In this document: one piece after another, positions 1 through 7,589 of the stretch
How the letters are laid out: every line of letters starts with the position of its first letter
Numbering within the stretch: position 1 is the stretch's first letter
Assembly (NCBI RefSeq): GCF_030296835.1
Contig: NZ_AP027923.1
Location: forward strand, 372,001-436,000
Direction: 5' to 3'
Source of the DNA: Pseudoalteromonas sp. MM1
GTDB taxonomy: Bacteria > Pseudomonadota > Gammaproteobacteria > Enterobacterales > Alteromonadaceae
Length of the DNA: 64,000 nt
Made by a program: the position numbers and the translations under genes
The notes under the pieces: model-generated
Told to the model about the DNA's origin: nothing
Seen by the model: only the letters and a program-made list of their open reading frames with translations
Databases searched by the model: none

Positions 1-1
1 A

Positions 2-1072
2 CTCGATATTACACATCGCAGAGACATCGCCCAGCGTCGTGCATATTTAGACTATCAACCAAAGCTGATTGCCCATTCAAATTACACATCACAAAGGTTA
101 CTGTTTAACACAATTGATGAGCATAACTATTTATCCGTAGAGCAAAAATTACGTTTTTTGAGCGCATCTGTTACCGTACTAGTTAATGTATCTAATGTAA
201 ATATTGCTCAATTACCTGTGTTATTTGGCTTTGTGGTAATTTATGCGCTTATTATTGCCCTAGGGTATGTTGTTTTAAGGCGCGTTTATGGCGTTAAAAA
301 ACTGGTTTATTCACACCATAGTGTCACCCAAGAAATGAGCGCGCGCACTGATGCATTTAAAGCACAGCAAGATGCATTACTACAATCAACTAAACTTGCA
401 ACAATTGGCCAGCTTAGCGTGGGCTTTAACCACGAAATAAATCATCCGCTTAATACTATTAATACCTATCTAGCTAGCGCTAAACGTTTGCTTGCTAAAG
501 GTAAGTTTGAATCCCTAAACGAAAATTTACAGTTTATTGAAGCCTTAGTAGCAAGAGTGCATAAAATAGTTGCACAGCTAAATTATTTTTCTGATTCTGC
601 AAAAACGATTATTAGCGAAGTGCCATTAAATGAATCAGTAGCCAAGGCACTAGATATTAATAAAAATCAGCTAAAGCAGGACAACATAAGTGTTTTACCG
701 CCTAAAATTGACAGCCAACTAAAGGTTTTAGCAGATAAAGCGGCCCTTGAAGAAGTGTTAGTTAACTTAATATCGAATGCCAGCCAAGCAATGCAAGGAT
801 GTATTACGCGCGAGCTGAGTATAAGTGCCAATTATCTAAATAATAGTGTGCAACTGTGTATTGAAGATACCGGACCAGGTATTGAAGTGCACGATTTAGA
901 CACTATTTTTGAGCCTTTTTACAGTACGAAATCGGTTGATGGGCTAGGGCTTGGCTTGTGTATTTCTAAGCAAATTATTAGCGCGCTTAATGGCACGCTA
1001 AGCGCACAGAACCGCGAACAAGGCGGCGCTAAATTTATTATTACGCTACCTTGTGAGCCGCTAACGAGCTAA
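2..1072 (+). CDS. Sensor histidine kinase, C-terminal part (5' end outside window)
   Basis: The reading frame is open to the left edge, so the N-terminal sensor region is missing. The visible part has one membrane segment (about 205-280, VLFGFVVIYALIIALGYVVL), a short linker and a HisKA dimerisation/phosphoacceptor segment with the H-box GFNHEINHPLN (His codon at 431). A HATPase_c domain follows, with N-box NLISNASQAM, G1 DTGPGI and G2 GLGLGL. This order (periplasmic sensor, last TM helix, DctB-like H-box) suggests a DctB-type kinase that phosphorylates a response regulator encoded upstream, outside the window. An internal TTG at 158 is an apparent start but not a real one, because conserved-looking coding sequence continues upstream of it. 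The signal sensed cannot be read from this fragment. Confidence 0.85.
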   Translation, partial: LDITHRRDIAQRRAYLDYQPKLIAHSNYTSQRLLFNTIDEHNYLSVEQKLRFLSASVTVLVNVSNVNIAQLPVLFGFVVIYALIIALGYVVLRRVYGVKKLVYSHHSVTQEMSARTDAFKAQQDALLQSTKLATIGQLSVGFNHEINHPLNTINTYLASAKRLLAKGKFESLNENLQFIEALVARVHKIVAQLNYFSDSAKTIISEVPLNESVAKALDINKNQLKQDNISVLPPKIDSQLKVLADKAALEEVLVNLISNASQAMQGCITRELSISANYLNNSVQLCIEDTGPGIEVHDLDTIFEPFYSTKSVDGLGLGLCISKQIISALNGTLSAQNREQGGAKFIITLPCEPLTS

Positions 1073-1226
1073 ATAAAAGCAATTTAAGGGCGAAATTATT
1101 GAGCCAGCAGCGGTTAATTGTGGCTATTTGTTCCTATAAAAACGGTGATTTTTAGATAGTTAGTGTTATTGCTCGAAAATCAGAACGGCGTTATAGTCGT
1201 AGCAAAATGATACTCGAGTAGCACCT

Positions 1227-2645
1227 TTGAATACTGATAGCACACGCACCCCCTCACTCAGCGATACGTTTAATGAGCTGCAAAATAGCTTTTTAGCCCA
1301 GTCGTACCTCCCAATAGATAAGCGTATTGTTTTATTAAAAACGCTGCACAAACGCATTGTTAGTCACGAACAAGCACTTATTGATGCAGCATCAAAAGAT
1401 TTTGGCTACAGGACCGCGTTTGACACTTTACTTGGTGATATTCTGCCAACGGTTCAGGGCTTAGCGCACATAATTAAAAAATTACCAAAATGGGCAAAGC
1501 CCAGTAAGCGCTCAGCAAGCTTAAGTTTGTGGCCATCAAAAGTGAGTGTGACATACCAGCCACTTGGTGTAGTTGGCGTGATTGCTCCATGGAATTACCC
1601 CATACAATTGGCATTAGTGCCTGTTATTACCGCCATTGCAGCGGGCAATAGAGTTATGCTTAAGCTCAGCGAGTTTACCCCGCATACGAATGCAGTCATC
1701 GAAAAAATATTTGCAGATGAACTACAAGCGCATTGTAAAGTGGTGTTAGGGGAAAGCGATGTAGCGAGTGAATTTTCTGCACTGCCATTTGCACATTTAC
1801 TGTTTACTGGCTCAACGTCAGTGGGCAAGCTGGTTATGAAAGCGGCCAGTGAAAATTTAACCCCTGTTACCTTAGAGCTTGGTGGTAAGTCGCCGGTGAT
1901 CATTACTGAGCAAGCTAATATTAAAAAAGCAGCGCAAACCTTACTGTTTGGTAAGATGGCTAATGCAGGGCAAATATGTGTAGCCCCCGATTATGTATTT
2001 GTGCCTAAGGCGCTAGAGCATCAGCTGGTACAGCAATTGTGTGAGCTTTATAAAAAGCATTTTAAAGACGGGGTTGAAGGTAAAAATTTAACGTCAATTA
2101 TTAGCGATGCGCATTACACTCGCTTAGAAGGATATTTAACACAAGCACAGCAGTTAGGTGCGCACGTTATTAAGCCGCTAGAACAAAACCAACAAGACAA
2201 ACAAAAGCATAGAATGGGTTTGCATATTGTTACCGCGCCTAGCGATGATATGGCGCTAATGCAAGATGAATTATTTGGCCCCATTTTGCCGGTTAAAACA
2301 TACGAAAAGCTCGATGAGGCAATTAGCTACATAAAATCGCATAATCACCCTTTAGCGTTATATATTTTAGGCCAAGATAAGCATGCTCAAGATTACATAA
2401 TGGAGCAAACATTAAGCGGTACAGTTGCTGTAAACGATGCCTTAGTGCAGGTAACAGCAGATGATGTGCCATTTGGTGGTGTAGGGCATTCTGGTATGGG
2501 GCATTATCATGCTAAAGAGGGGTTTTTAACCTTTAGTCATGCAAAAAATACCTTGGTGTCTGGCTCATTTAACCCACGTACCACGCTTTTACTCAAACAA
2601 AGTAAGCTCATTATTAAGCTACTTAAACTTTTATATATTAAGTAA
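1227..2645 (+). CDS. Aldehyde dehydrogenase, coniferyl-aldehyde-dehydrogenase-like
   Basis: A 472-residue NAD(P)-dependent aldehyde dehydrogenase, which oxidises aldehydes to acids in the cytoplasm. Visible features are the PWNYP motif (residues 121-125), FTGSTSVGK cofactor loop (193-201), LELGGKSP with general-base Glu217, and the nucleophile Cys251 in GQICVAPDY. The length, lack of an N-terminal extension and the segment GVVGVIAPWNYP match the class-3-like coniferyl aldehyde dehydrogenase group. Substrate is not proven, and a fatty-aldehyde role is possible. An in-frame TAG at 1200 limits the start, and no ATG occurs before the catalytic domain, so the TTG at 1227 is used. It has only a weak ribosome site. 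It stands alone, convergent with the Sel1 gene. Confidence 0.85.
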   Translation: MNTDSTRTPSLSDTFNELQNSFLAQSYLPIDKRIVLLKTLHKRIVSHEQALIDAASKDFGYRTAFDTLLGDILPTVQGLAHIIKKLPKWAKPSKRSASLSLWPSKVSVTYQPLGVVGVIAPWNYPIQLALVPVITAIAAGNRVMLKLSEFTPHTNAVIEKIFADELQAHCKVVLGESDVASEFSALPFAHLLFTGSTSVGKLVMKAASENLTPVTLELGGKSPVIITEQANIKKAAQTLLFGKMANAGQICVAPDYVFVPKALEHQLVQQLCELYKKHFKDGVEGKNLTSIISDAHYTRLEGYLTQAQQLGAHVIKPLEQNQQDKQKHRMGLHIVTAPSDDMALMQDELFGPILPVKTYEKLDEAISYIKSHNHPLALYILGQDKHAQDYIMEQTLSGTVAVNDALVQVTADDVPFGGVGHSGMGHYHAKEGFLTFSHAKNTLVSGSFNPRTTLLLKQSKLIIKLLKLLYIK

Positions 2646-2714
2646 TAGGTATAAAAAAGGGCTAATGCGAGACGCATTTGCCCTTGTGTAATGCTTTGTT
2701 TAGCAGAGCGAAAA

Positions 2715-3440
2715 TTAAAATAAGCGACCTTCACCGGCATACGTGCCTGCGAGTATTTTTTCGTAGATTTTGTCGGCTTTTTCTTTTGCTTCTTCTATTT
2801 CTTTAGGTAGCATTTTACGCTCATCTAGCTTACGGCTATGGCTTGCCTGCATATTGCCGTTGTATTCTGCAATGGTGTTCCACACATACGACTTTTCTAA
2901 GTCTTTTGGCATGCCCAGGCCTTCAAAATACATGAGCGCCAGATTAAATTGCGCCAGTGAGTAGTTATTAGCAGCGGCTTTTTCGTACCACGTTCTCGCT
3001 TGTTTGTAATCGCGCGTAACGCCCTCGCCATTAGCATACATAACACCTAAATTAAATTGTGCGGCGGGGAGGTTTTTATTCGCCGCTTTTTCAAATAACG
3101 TAACCGCCATTTGCTTATCAAGCTTAACGCCTTTACCTTCATCGTATAAAACTGCTAGCGCAAACATTGAGTCAGCGTGATTTTTTTTAACGCCTTCTTT
3201 ATAAAGCTCTGCCGCTTTAAAGTAGTCGCGTGTAACACCATAGCCGCCCTCGTAAAGTTTACCTAATTCGTAAATACCAGGGGCAAAGCCTTTATCAGCT
3301 AAATATTCAAATTCTTTTAGTGCAGTTGCAAATTCGCCTTCGTTGGCAGCTCTTATACCGTCTTCAAGAGTTGCATGTGCAAATGGGCTTGAAAGCAAAA
3401 CGCCAGTGAGTATTAATGCTTTTAAATTAAACTGTGACAT
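2715..3440 (-). CDS. Secreted Sel1-repeat (TPR-like) protein
   Basis: A protein of about 241 residues with a signal peptide (MSQFNLKALILTGVLLSSPFAHA, probable cleavage after AHA) followed by at least four Sel1-like repeats of about 36 residues. Recurrent motifs include LGKLYEGGYGVTRDY, LAVLYDEGKGV and LGVMYANGEGVTRDY. Such repeats form alpha-solenoid protein-binding surfaces and the protein should be periplasmic; no partner is indicated. Two upstream in-frame ATGs exist (3446 and 3470). The ATG at 3440 is chosen because GGAG lies 8 nt upstream of it, while it would be too close to the one at 3446. It appears monocistronic. Confidence 0.82.
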   Translation of the reverse strand: MSQFNLKALILTGVLLSSPFAHATLEDGIRAANEGEFATALKEFEYLADKGFAPGIYELGKLYEGGYGVTRDYFKAAELYKEGVKKNHADSMFALAVLYDEGKGVKLDKQMAVTLFEKAANKNLPAAQFNLGVMYANGEGVTRDYKQARTWYEKAAANNYSLAQFNLALMYFEGLGMPKDLEKSYVWNTIAEYNGNMQASHSRKLDERKMLPKEIEEAKEKADKIYEKILAGTYAGEGRLF

Positions 3441-3701
3441 AGCCATGTCTCCAATAGGTAATAGTTGCAATGTGTATGTATAAAAACCTGTTTTATTGCA
3501 ACACTTTGTACTTACTATTTAATTGCTACGTATAAAGTGATGCAAATGCATGGGGAAGTGAATTACTAACGCTTTGGTGATTATATGGCGTTTAACACTT
3601 AGCCAAGCTGTAGTGGTAATTATAGCTTAAATAAGCAATTATATTGCTAATAATGCTGAGCTTATAGGCGTAAGATACAGATATTACAGAAAATTTAAAG
3701 C

Positions 3702-3910
3702 AGTAAAAAAGCGCAAGCCAATAGCCTGCGCTTTTAATGTCATATTAACCGTCACTAATATGAGCAATGTAGCAAGTAGAGATGAACTTTTATGCTATTA
3801 CTTGGGTCGAGTAAATAATAGCCATTAAGCAGTCACGGGCTTAAAACAAAATGCCAGCATCCATGCTGTATATCGTCCTTGGGCACTGAGGTCGTTACAC
3901 TTTGTTTATG
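3702..3910 (-). ncRNA. Candidate RyhB-type iron-responsive small RNA
   Basis: The gap between the Sel1 gene and the DUF6279 lipoprotein holds a complete sRNA transcription unit on the minus strand. There is a Fur-like box (3951-3969), a -35 TTGACA (3945-3940), a 17-nt spacer, a -10 AATAAT (3922-3917) and a hairpin terminator with a U-run (3735-3705). Inside, the minus strand reads ACATTGCTCATATT (3770-3757), which matches 13 of 14 bases of the RyhB core ACATTGCTCACATT as I remember it from enterobacteria. The predicted length is about 205-210 nt, longer than E. coli RyhB and nearer the longer Vibrio forms. No long ORF is present on this strand. The core match plus Fur control is the main support; the transcript ends are estimates. 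Confidence 0.72.
3705..3735 (-). terminator. Rho-independent terminator of the RyhB-like RNA
   Basis: AAAAGCGCA (3707-3715) pairs with TGCGCTTTT (3727-3735). On the minus strand the stem is followed by a run of at least six T. No protein gene on that strand lies upstream of it, so the hairpin needs a non-coding transcript to explain it. Confidence 0.7.
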
Positions 3911-3916
3911 CGATTA

Positions 3917-3945
3917 ATTATTATTTAGATTTGGTGGTGTGTCAA
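3917..3945 (-). promoter_or_regulatory. Sigma-70-type promoter of the RyhB-like RNA
   Basis: On the minus strand, TTGACA (3945-3940) is followed after 17 nt by AATAAT (3922-3917). That is a perfect -35, optimal spacing and a 5/6 match to the -10. A start near 3910 is inferred. Confidence 0.65.
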
Positions 3946-3950
3946 CAGTA

Positions 3951-3969
3951 AATAATAATTATTATCAAT
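3951..3969. promoter_or_regulatory. Candidate Fur box
   Basis: AATAATAATTATTATCAAT agrees at 17 of 19 positions with the Fur-type consensus AATGANAATNATTNTCATT. It sits immediately upstream of the -35 of the RyhB-like RNA and 67 nt before the lipoprotein start at 4036, so it could repress either or both. The region is AT-rich, which lowers the weight of the match. Confidence 0.55.
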
Positions 3970-4035
3970 TAAAATAAATTAACACCCTTGCGTATTTATG
4001 TAAGAGTTTGAGAGAAAGCGTTAGTTGAGGGTTCC

Positions 4036-4896
4036 ATGTTTAAAATAAAAAATATAAAAGTTTCGCGCATCGCTATCGCGCTTAGTCTGCTGTTTTTGTG
4101 TAGTTGTTCGGCTTCGTTTACTTATAATAACCTAACGTGGTTGTCGTCGTTTTGGGTAGATGACTACATTGATCTAAATAAGCAGCAAAACAAGCAACTT
4201 AAAAGTATTATTAAAACAACCCAGCAGTGGCACCGCACCACGCAATTACCCGCCTACAAGCAGGATATCCTAAATTTAAAAGTGTTATTTAATCAGCAGT
4301 TAGATTATCAGCAATTAAAATCGCAAGTGGTATTAGCCAGAGCTCACTTTCAAAACATTCTTGAGCATGCACATATACCGCTCGCGCAGTTAGGGCTTAC
4401 GCTTTCTGATGCGCAGCGCACAGAGCTAATTGCTAATATTCAAACGCAAATTAACGAAGAATACGAAGAGTTTAATGAATTAACAGCGCAGGAGCGCAAA
4501 AGCGAGCGCCTTGAAAGGCAGCTCGATTACTACAAACAATGGCTAGGAAAGTTAACGCCTATGCAAACGCAGCTTATTACTCAAGCTAACAATGATCATT
4601 ACGACTCTTCATTGCTTTGGCATCAGTATAAGCAAGCGCGGTTAAATGCAGCGCAGCAAGTACTTTTAAATAAATCGCTCAGTGAGAACGACTTTATTAA
4701 TCAGTTAAGCCATGTAATTACAAAGCGAGAGGCATACATGAGCGACGAATTGTTAGCCAGTAATGATGCGAATTTAGCGCTCTATGTAAACTTGCTTATT
4801 GAGCTAAATACCACCTTAAGTGAGCAGCAACGAGAGAGTGTAAATGATGAGTTTGATGAGCTGATTGATACACTCAGCGATTTAATTGAAGATTAA
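4036..4896 (+). CDS. DUF6279-family lipoprotein
   Basis: A 286-residue lipoprotein. The N-terminal signal ends in a lipobox, LCSC, with lipidated Cys24. The following segment (NLTWLSSFWVDDYIDLNKQQNKQL) is typical of the DUF6279 family of proteobacterial lipoproteins, which have no assigned function. The rest is highly helical and rich in Gln and charged residues, in keeping with a periplasmic helical bundle. GAGGG is 5 nt upstream of the ATG. The Fur-like box lies in its upstream region, so iron control is possible, although the box fits the divergent small RNA better. Monocistronic; the next gene starts 370 bp downstream. Confidence 0.75.
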   Translation: MFKIKNIKVSRIAIALSLLFLCSCSASFTYNNLTWLSSFWVDDYIDLNKQQNKQLKSIIKTTQQWHRTTQLPAYKQDILNLKVLFNQQLDYQQLKSQVVLARAHFQNILEHAHIPLAQLGLTLSDAQRTELIANIQTQINEEYEEFNELTAQERKSERLERQLDYYKQWLGKLTPMQTQLITQANNDHYDSSLLWHQYKQARLNAAQQVLLNKSLSENDFINQLSHVITKREAYMSDELLASNDANLALYVNLLIELNTTLSEQQRESVNDEFDELIDTLSDLIED

Positions 4897-5265
4897 TGCT
4901 TATTTTAGCCAAGGTTCACTTTTTATAAATTTTACGCTTATTAAGGAAGTTAGCGCATGTTGTACTGCGGTGGATGAATTTACAGCAGGGAGTTTGGTTT
5001 TTAGTCAGGGCATAGCCTTTGAAGGCGATTTAATTACACCTAGAGTGAAAAACTTTAATTCACACAGGTCACCTAGGCCTCGATAAATGCTAAGATAATA
5101 TTCAATATTTAATAACGTCCTATCTGATCGATTTTAAAATATATCACGTACGCTTCTCACTTATTTGTTGCTTGATTATCCTAGTTATATCTATAAATAA
5201 AGCAAAGCGACATTTTGGTGATAATTAAAACGCGCACACATTAAGGATTGTAATGGCTGCAGTTT
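4897..5265. other. Intergenic region without a supported gene
   Basis: About 370 bp between the DUF6279 lipoprotein and xdhC. I see no convincing coding sequence, tRNA or strong terminator. It presumably holds the promoter of the xdhC operon. A TTG-initiated open frame of 66 codons (4886-5086) has no recognisable protein features and no ribosome site. Confidence 0.5.
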
Positions 5266-5276
5266 ATGGTTACTGA
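5253..5276 (+). other. Possible seven-codon leader ORF overlapping the xdhC start
   Basis: ATG at 5253 has a good ribosome site (AAGGA, 5244-5248, 4 nt away) and encodes only MAAVYGY before TGA at 5274-5276. It overlaps the xdhC ATG at 5266 in another frame. The xdhC start itself has no close Shine-Dalgarno sequence, so the short ORF may couple translation. This is inference from spacing only. Confidence 0.3.
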
Positions 5277-6285
5277 TTTAAAAGGAATGCTCAATACGTG
5301 GTATCCGCTTCGTGATGAGCAACAATGGGTGCTCGCAACCTTGTACCAAATTGAAGGGTCGAGCTATCGAAAATTGGGCGCGATGATGCTTATTTCGAGC
5401 CTTGGACAGCGCTTAGGCATGCTTTCGGGGGGCTGTTTAGAGGCTGATATTCAACGCCACGCTAAACAAGTTATGACCTCACTACATTCTAAAACTATTA
5501 CCTACGATGCAACCGATGAAGACGATTTAACATTCCAGCTAGGTATTGGCTGTGGCGGTGTGGTGCATATTATTTTGCAAAGCGTTAATCGTGAAAACGA
5601 ATACTTACAATTAGAAAGCATGTTTAATGCACTAAAAAATAAGCAATCGGGGCACTACACGCAGCAAATTAAACCGTTAGTGACAAAAGGGTCAGGTGTT
5701 TTTAAAACAGTGGCTAAGCAACATAACTTATCTTTAAACCGTAAAGCAACGCTTTTAGAGCAAAACAATATTCAAAGTTTACAGGTGGCCATTTACCCCA
5801 GCCCACATTTATTAATTGTCGGTGGTGGTGCTGATGCAATACCGGTATATGCGCTTGCAAAGCAATTAGGCTGGATGGTGAGTGTGTGGGATAGCCGTGC
5901 TGCAAACGCTAAAAGAGACTATTTTAAGCATGCCGATCATATTTTGCGCAGCCCAGCTGCGCAGCTTAAACAATTTTGCGAACAGCACAAAGTTGATGCA
6001 GCTGTTTTAATGGCCCACAGTGTAGAGCTAGACTCACAGGCGTTAGCCGCACTTGAGCAAAGCCAGCTAAAGTACTTAGGGCTACTAGGACCTGCACATC
6101 GACGAGCGCAAGTGTTTGAGCATGCAAATACAACGGTAAATAAGGTAGCTGCCCCTGTGTTTGGCCCTGTAGGGCTAAATTTGGGCGGCGACTCGCCAGA
6201 GAGTATAGCGTTGTCGCTTATTAGCGAGATTCATGCGGTATTCGCTAATAAAGATGCCGCATCGTTAAGCAATTGGGGCAATTAA
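5266..6285 (+). CDS. XdhC-family molybdenum cofactor maturation/insertion protein
   Basis: A 339-residue XdhC/CoxI-type protein. Members bind molybdenum cofactor, help its sulfuration and insert it into xanthine-dehydrogenase-family enzymes. Visible are the N-terminal XdhC_CoxI domain (VLATLYQIEGSSYRK, SGGCLEADI, GIGCGG) and the C-terminal Rossmann domain (LLIVGGGADAIPVYALAKQ near residue 186, then LGLLGPAHRR and GLNLGGDSPESIALSLISEI). It is followed after 1 nt by the MocA-like gene and then the IorA/IorB enzyme, which is the expected client. The start at 5266 fits homolog N-termini but lacks a close ribosome site; see the short leader ORF entry. Confidence 0.88.
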   Translation: MVTDLKGMLNTWYPLRDEQQWVLATLYQIEGSSYRKLGAMMLISSLGQRLGMLSGGCLEADIQRHAKQVMTSLHSKTITYDATDEDDLTFQLGIGCGGVVHIILQSVNRENEYLQLESMFNALKNKQSGHYTQQIKPLVTKGSGVFKTVAKQHNLSLNRKATLLEQNNIQSLQVAIYPSPHLLIVGGGADAIPVYALAKQLGWMVSVWDSRAANAKRDYFKHADHILRSPAAQLKQFCEQHKVDAAVLMAHSVELDSQALAALEQSQLKYLGLLGPAHRRAQVFEHANTTVNKVAAPVFGPVGLNLGGDSPESIALSLISEIHAVFANKDAASLSNWGN

Positions 6286-6286
6286 G

Positions 6287-6895
6287 GTGCGCCTAGCAAA
6301 GGTTATTTTAGCCGCTGGGCAATCGTCGCGGTTTAACGGGTGTAAGCTTATAGCCGATGTAGGTAATAAACCAATGATTTGCCACGCCGTAGATACCGTA
6401 CAAGGGGATGACACATTACCCATATACGTTATTAGCGGTGCTTGGCATGCGCAAATTGAAGATGCGTTACATAGCTACAAAAATGTTGAAATACTGCATA
6501 ACCCACACTGGCAAGTAGGTTTAGGAAAATCCATTGCGCGGGCAACGCAAGTTATAAGTGCTGCGCACGCATTGGATGGTATTTTATTCATGCTGGCAGA
6601 TCAGGTTGAGCTTCGTACTACAGATATAAATACATTAATTGATCATTTTAAAAATAAACCCTCGCGCTGGTGCGCTGATTATGGCGAGCGCCTTGGCGTA
6701 CCTGCTGTATTTCCTACCTGTGATTTTAAAACACTAGCAGCGCTAAATTGTGATAAAGGCGCTCAACATTTACTGCGCGATACAAAAGTCGAGGTTAATA
6801 CCATTTTAATTAAACAGGCCAGCACAGATATTGACACTCAACAGCAATTAAAGCAGTTTATTAATAATAACAACAGGTTAGCCTCATTAGAATAA
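6287..6895 (+). CDS. MocA-like molybdenum cofactor nucleotidyltransferase
   Basis: A 202-residue NTP_transf_3-type nucleotidyltransferase. MocA and relatives transfer CMP (or another nucleotide) from NTP to molybdopterin-Mo to make the dinucleotide cofactor used by hydroxylases. The N-terminal nucleotide-binding signature VILAAGQSSRFNGCK and the metal-binding context FMLADQVEL (near residues 103-111) are visible. It begins with GTG 1 nt after xdhC, with GGGG 8 nt upstream, so it is translationally linked. Its place between XdhC and IorAB indicates that IorB carries a dinucleotide form of the cofactor, probably MCD. The last step of the assignment is from context. Confidence 0.82.
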   Translation: MRLAKVILAAGQSSRFNGCKLIADVGNKPMICHAVDTVQGDDTLPIYVISGAWHAQIEDALHSYKNVEILHNPHWQVGLGKSIARATQVISAAHALDGILFMLADQVELRTTDINTLIDHFKNKPSRWCADYGERLGVPAVFPTCDFKTLAALNCDKGAQHLLRDTKVEVNTILIKQASTDIDTQQQLKQFINNNNRLASLE

Positions 6896-6922
6896 ACTAA
6901 AAAATATAGCCTAAACTTTAGG

Positions 6923-6936
6923 TTAAAACGTTTTAA
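6923..6936. promoter_or_regulatory. Perfect 14-bp palindrome upstream of iorAB
   Basis: TTAAAACGTTTTAA lies in the 193-bp gap between the MocA-like gene and the iorA-like gene. It could be a regulator site for the oxidoreductase genes. AT-rich palindromes can arise by chance. Confidence 0.25.
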
Positions 6937-7088
6937 ACGAAATTAAATTTTAAGAGTCATTGCCGCGTATTTTAAACCGGCGCTGCAATGCAAAGCGTTA
7001 TAGTTTCAGCGTACGGTGGTATAAAAAAGTAACGTGTATGGGTCAGGTGTTACTTTAATTTTATTTAGGCTTAATCAAGGGGCAAGCT

Positions 7089-7577
7089 ATGGTGACGTTT
7101 ACAGTTAATGGCAAAGAGGTTAAATCGCAAGCAAGTTCAGATACACCTTTGCTGTGGGTTATTCGCGACGAAATTGGGTTAAAGGGCACAAAATTTGGTT
7201 GTGGTATTGCTATGTGCGGCGCATGTACAGTGCACCTAGATGGACAAGCAACGCGCTCGTGTGTATTACCCGTGGGCGCAGTGGCAGGAAAAAACATTAC
7301 CACCATAGAAGGGCTTAACAACGCGCATCCGCTGCAAAAAGCATGGGTAGATGAGCAAGTACCTCAATGTGGTTACTGCCAATCTGGGCAAATTATGCAA
7401 GCGGCTACATTATTAGCTAGCAATCCAAATCCAACCGATCAAGAAATAGTAAATCATATGAACGGCAACTACTGTCGCTGCATGGCGTACAAGCGCATTA
7501 AATCGGCGATACACCGTGCCGCTGATGAATCGCAAAGTGCAGTACAAATGTTTAACCCTAAAGAGCTAGACGTGTAA
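7089..7577 (+). CDS. (2Fe-2S) subunit of a molybdenum hydroxylase, isoquinoline 1-oxidoreductase alpha-like
   Basis: A 162-residue ferredoxin-like subunit that carries two [2Fe-2S] clusters and passes electrons from the molybdenum site. The plant-type cluster ligands are Cys38, Cys43, Cys46 and Cys58 (CGIAMCGAC...SC). The second cluster is bound by Cys94, Cys97, Cys129 and Cys131 (CGYC...CRC). Such two-domain small subunits pair with a large molybdopterin subunit in IorAB/aldehyde oxidase-like enzymes without an FAD subunit. The partner gene starts 12 nt downstream. Electron acceptor and substrate are not readable from sequence. Confidence 0.9.
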   Translation: MVTFTVNGKEVKSQASSDTPLLWVIRDEIGLKGTKFGCGIAMCGACTVHLDGQATRSCVLPVGAVAGKNITTIEGLNNAHPLQKAWVDEQVPQCGYCQSGQIMQAATLLASNPNPTDQEIVNHMNGNYCRCMAYKRIKSAIHRAADESQSAVQMFNPKELDV

Positions 7578-7589
7578 CTGGAGCCGACA

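Noticed and set aside
158..1072. Histidine kinase starting at TTG 158
   Set aside because: The frame is open upstream to the window edge and reads as protein, so the gene is truncated by the window, not started there.
3951..4035. Fur box as a regulator of the lipoprotein only
   Set aside because: The box abuts a near-perfect promoter on the opposite strand that leads into the RyhB-like RNA. That is the better explanation, though dual control stays possible.
4886..5086. 66-codon TTG-initiated frame after the DUF6279 gene
   Set aside because: It overlaps the end of the lipoprotein gene, has no ribosome site and no protein-like features.
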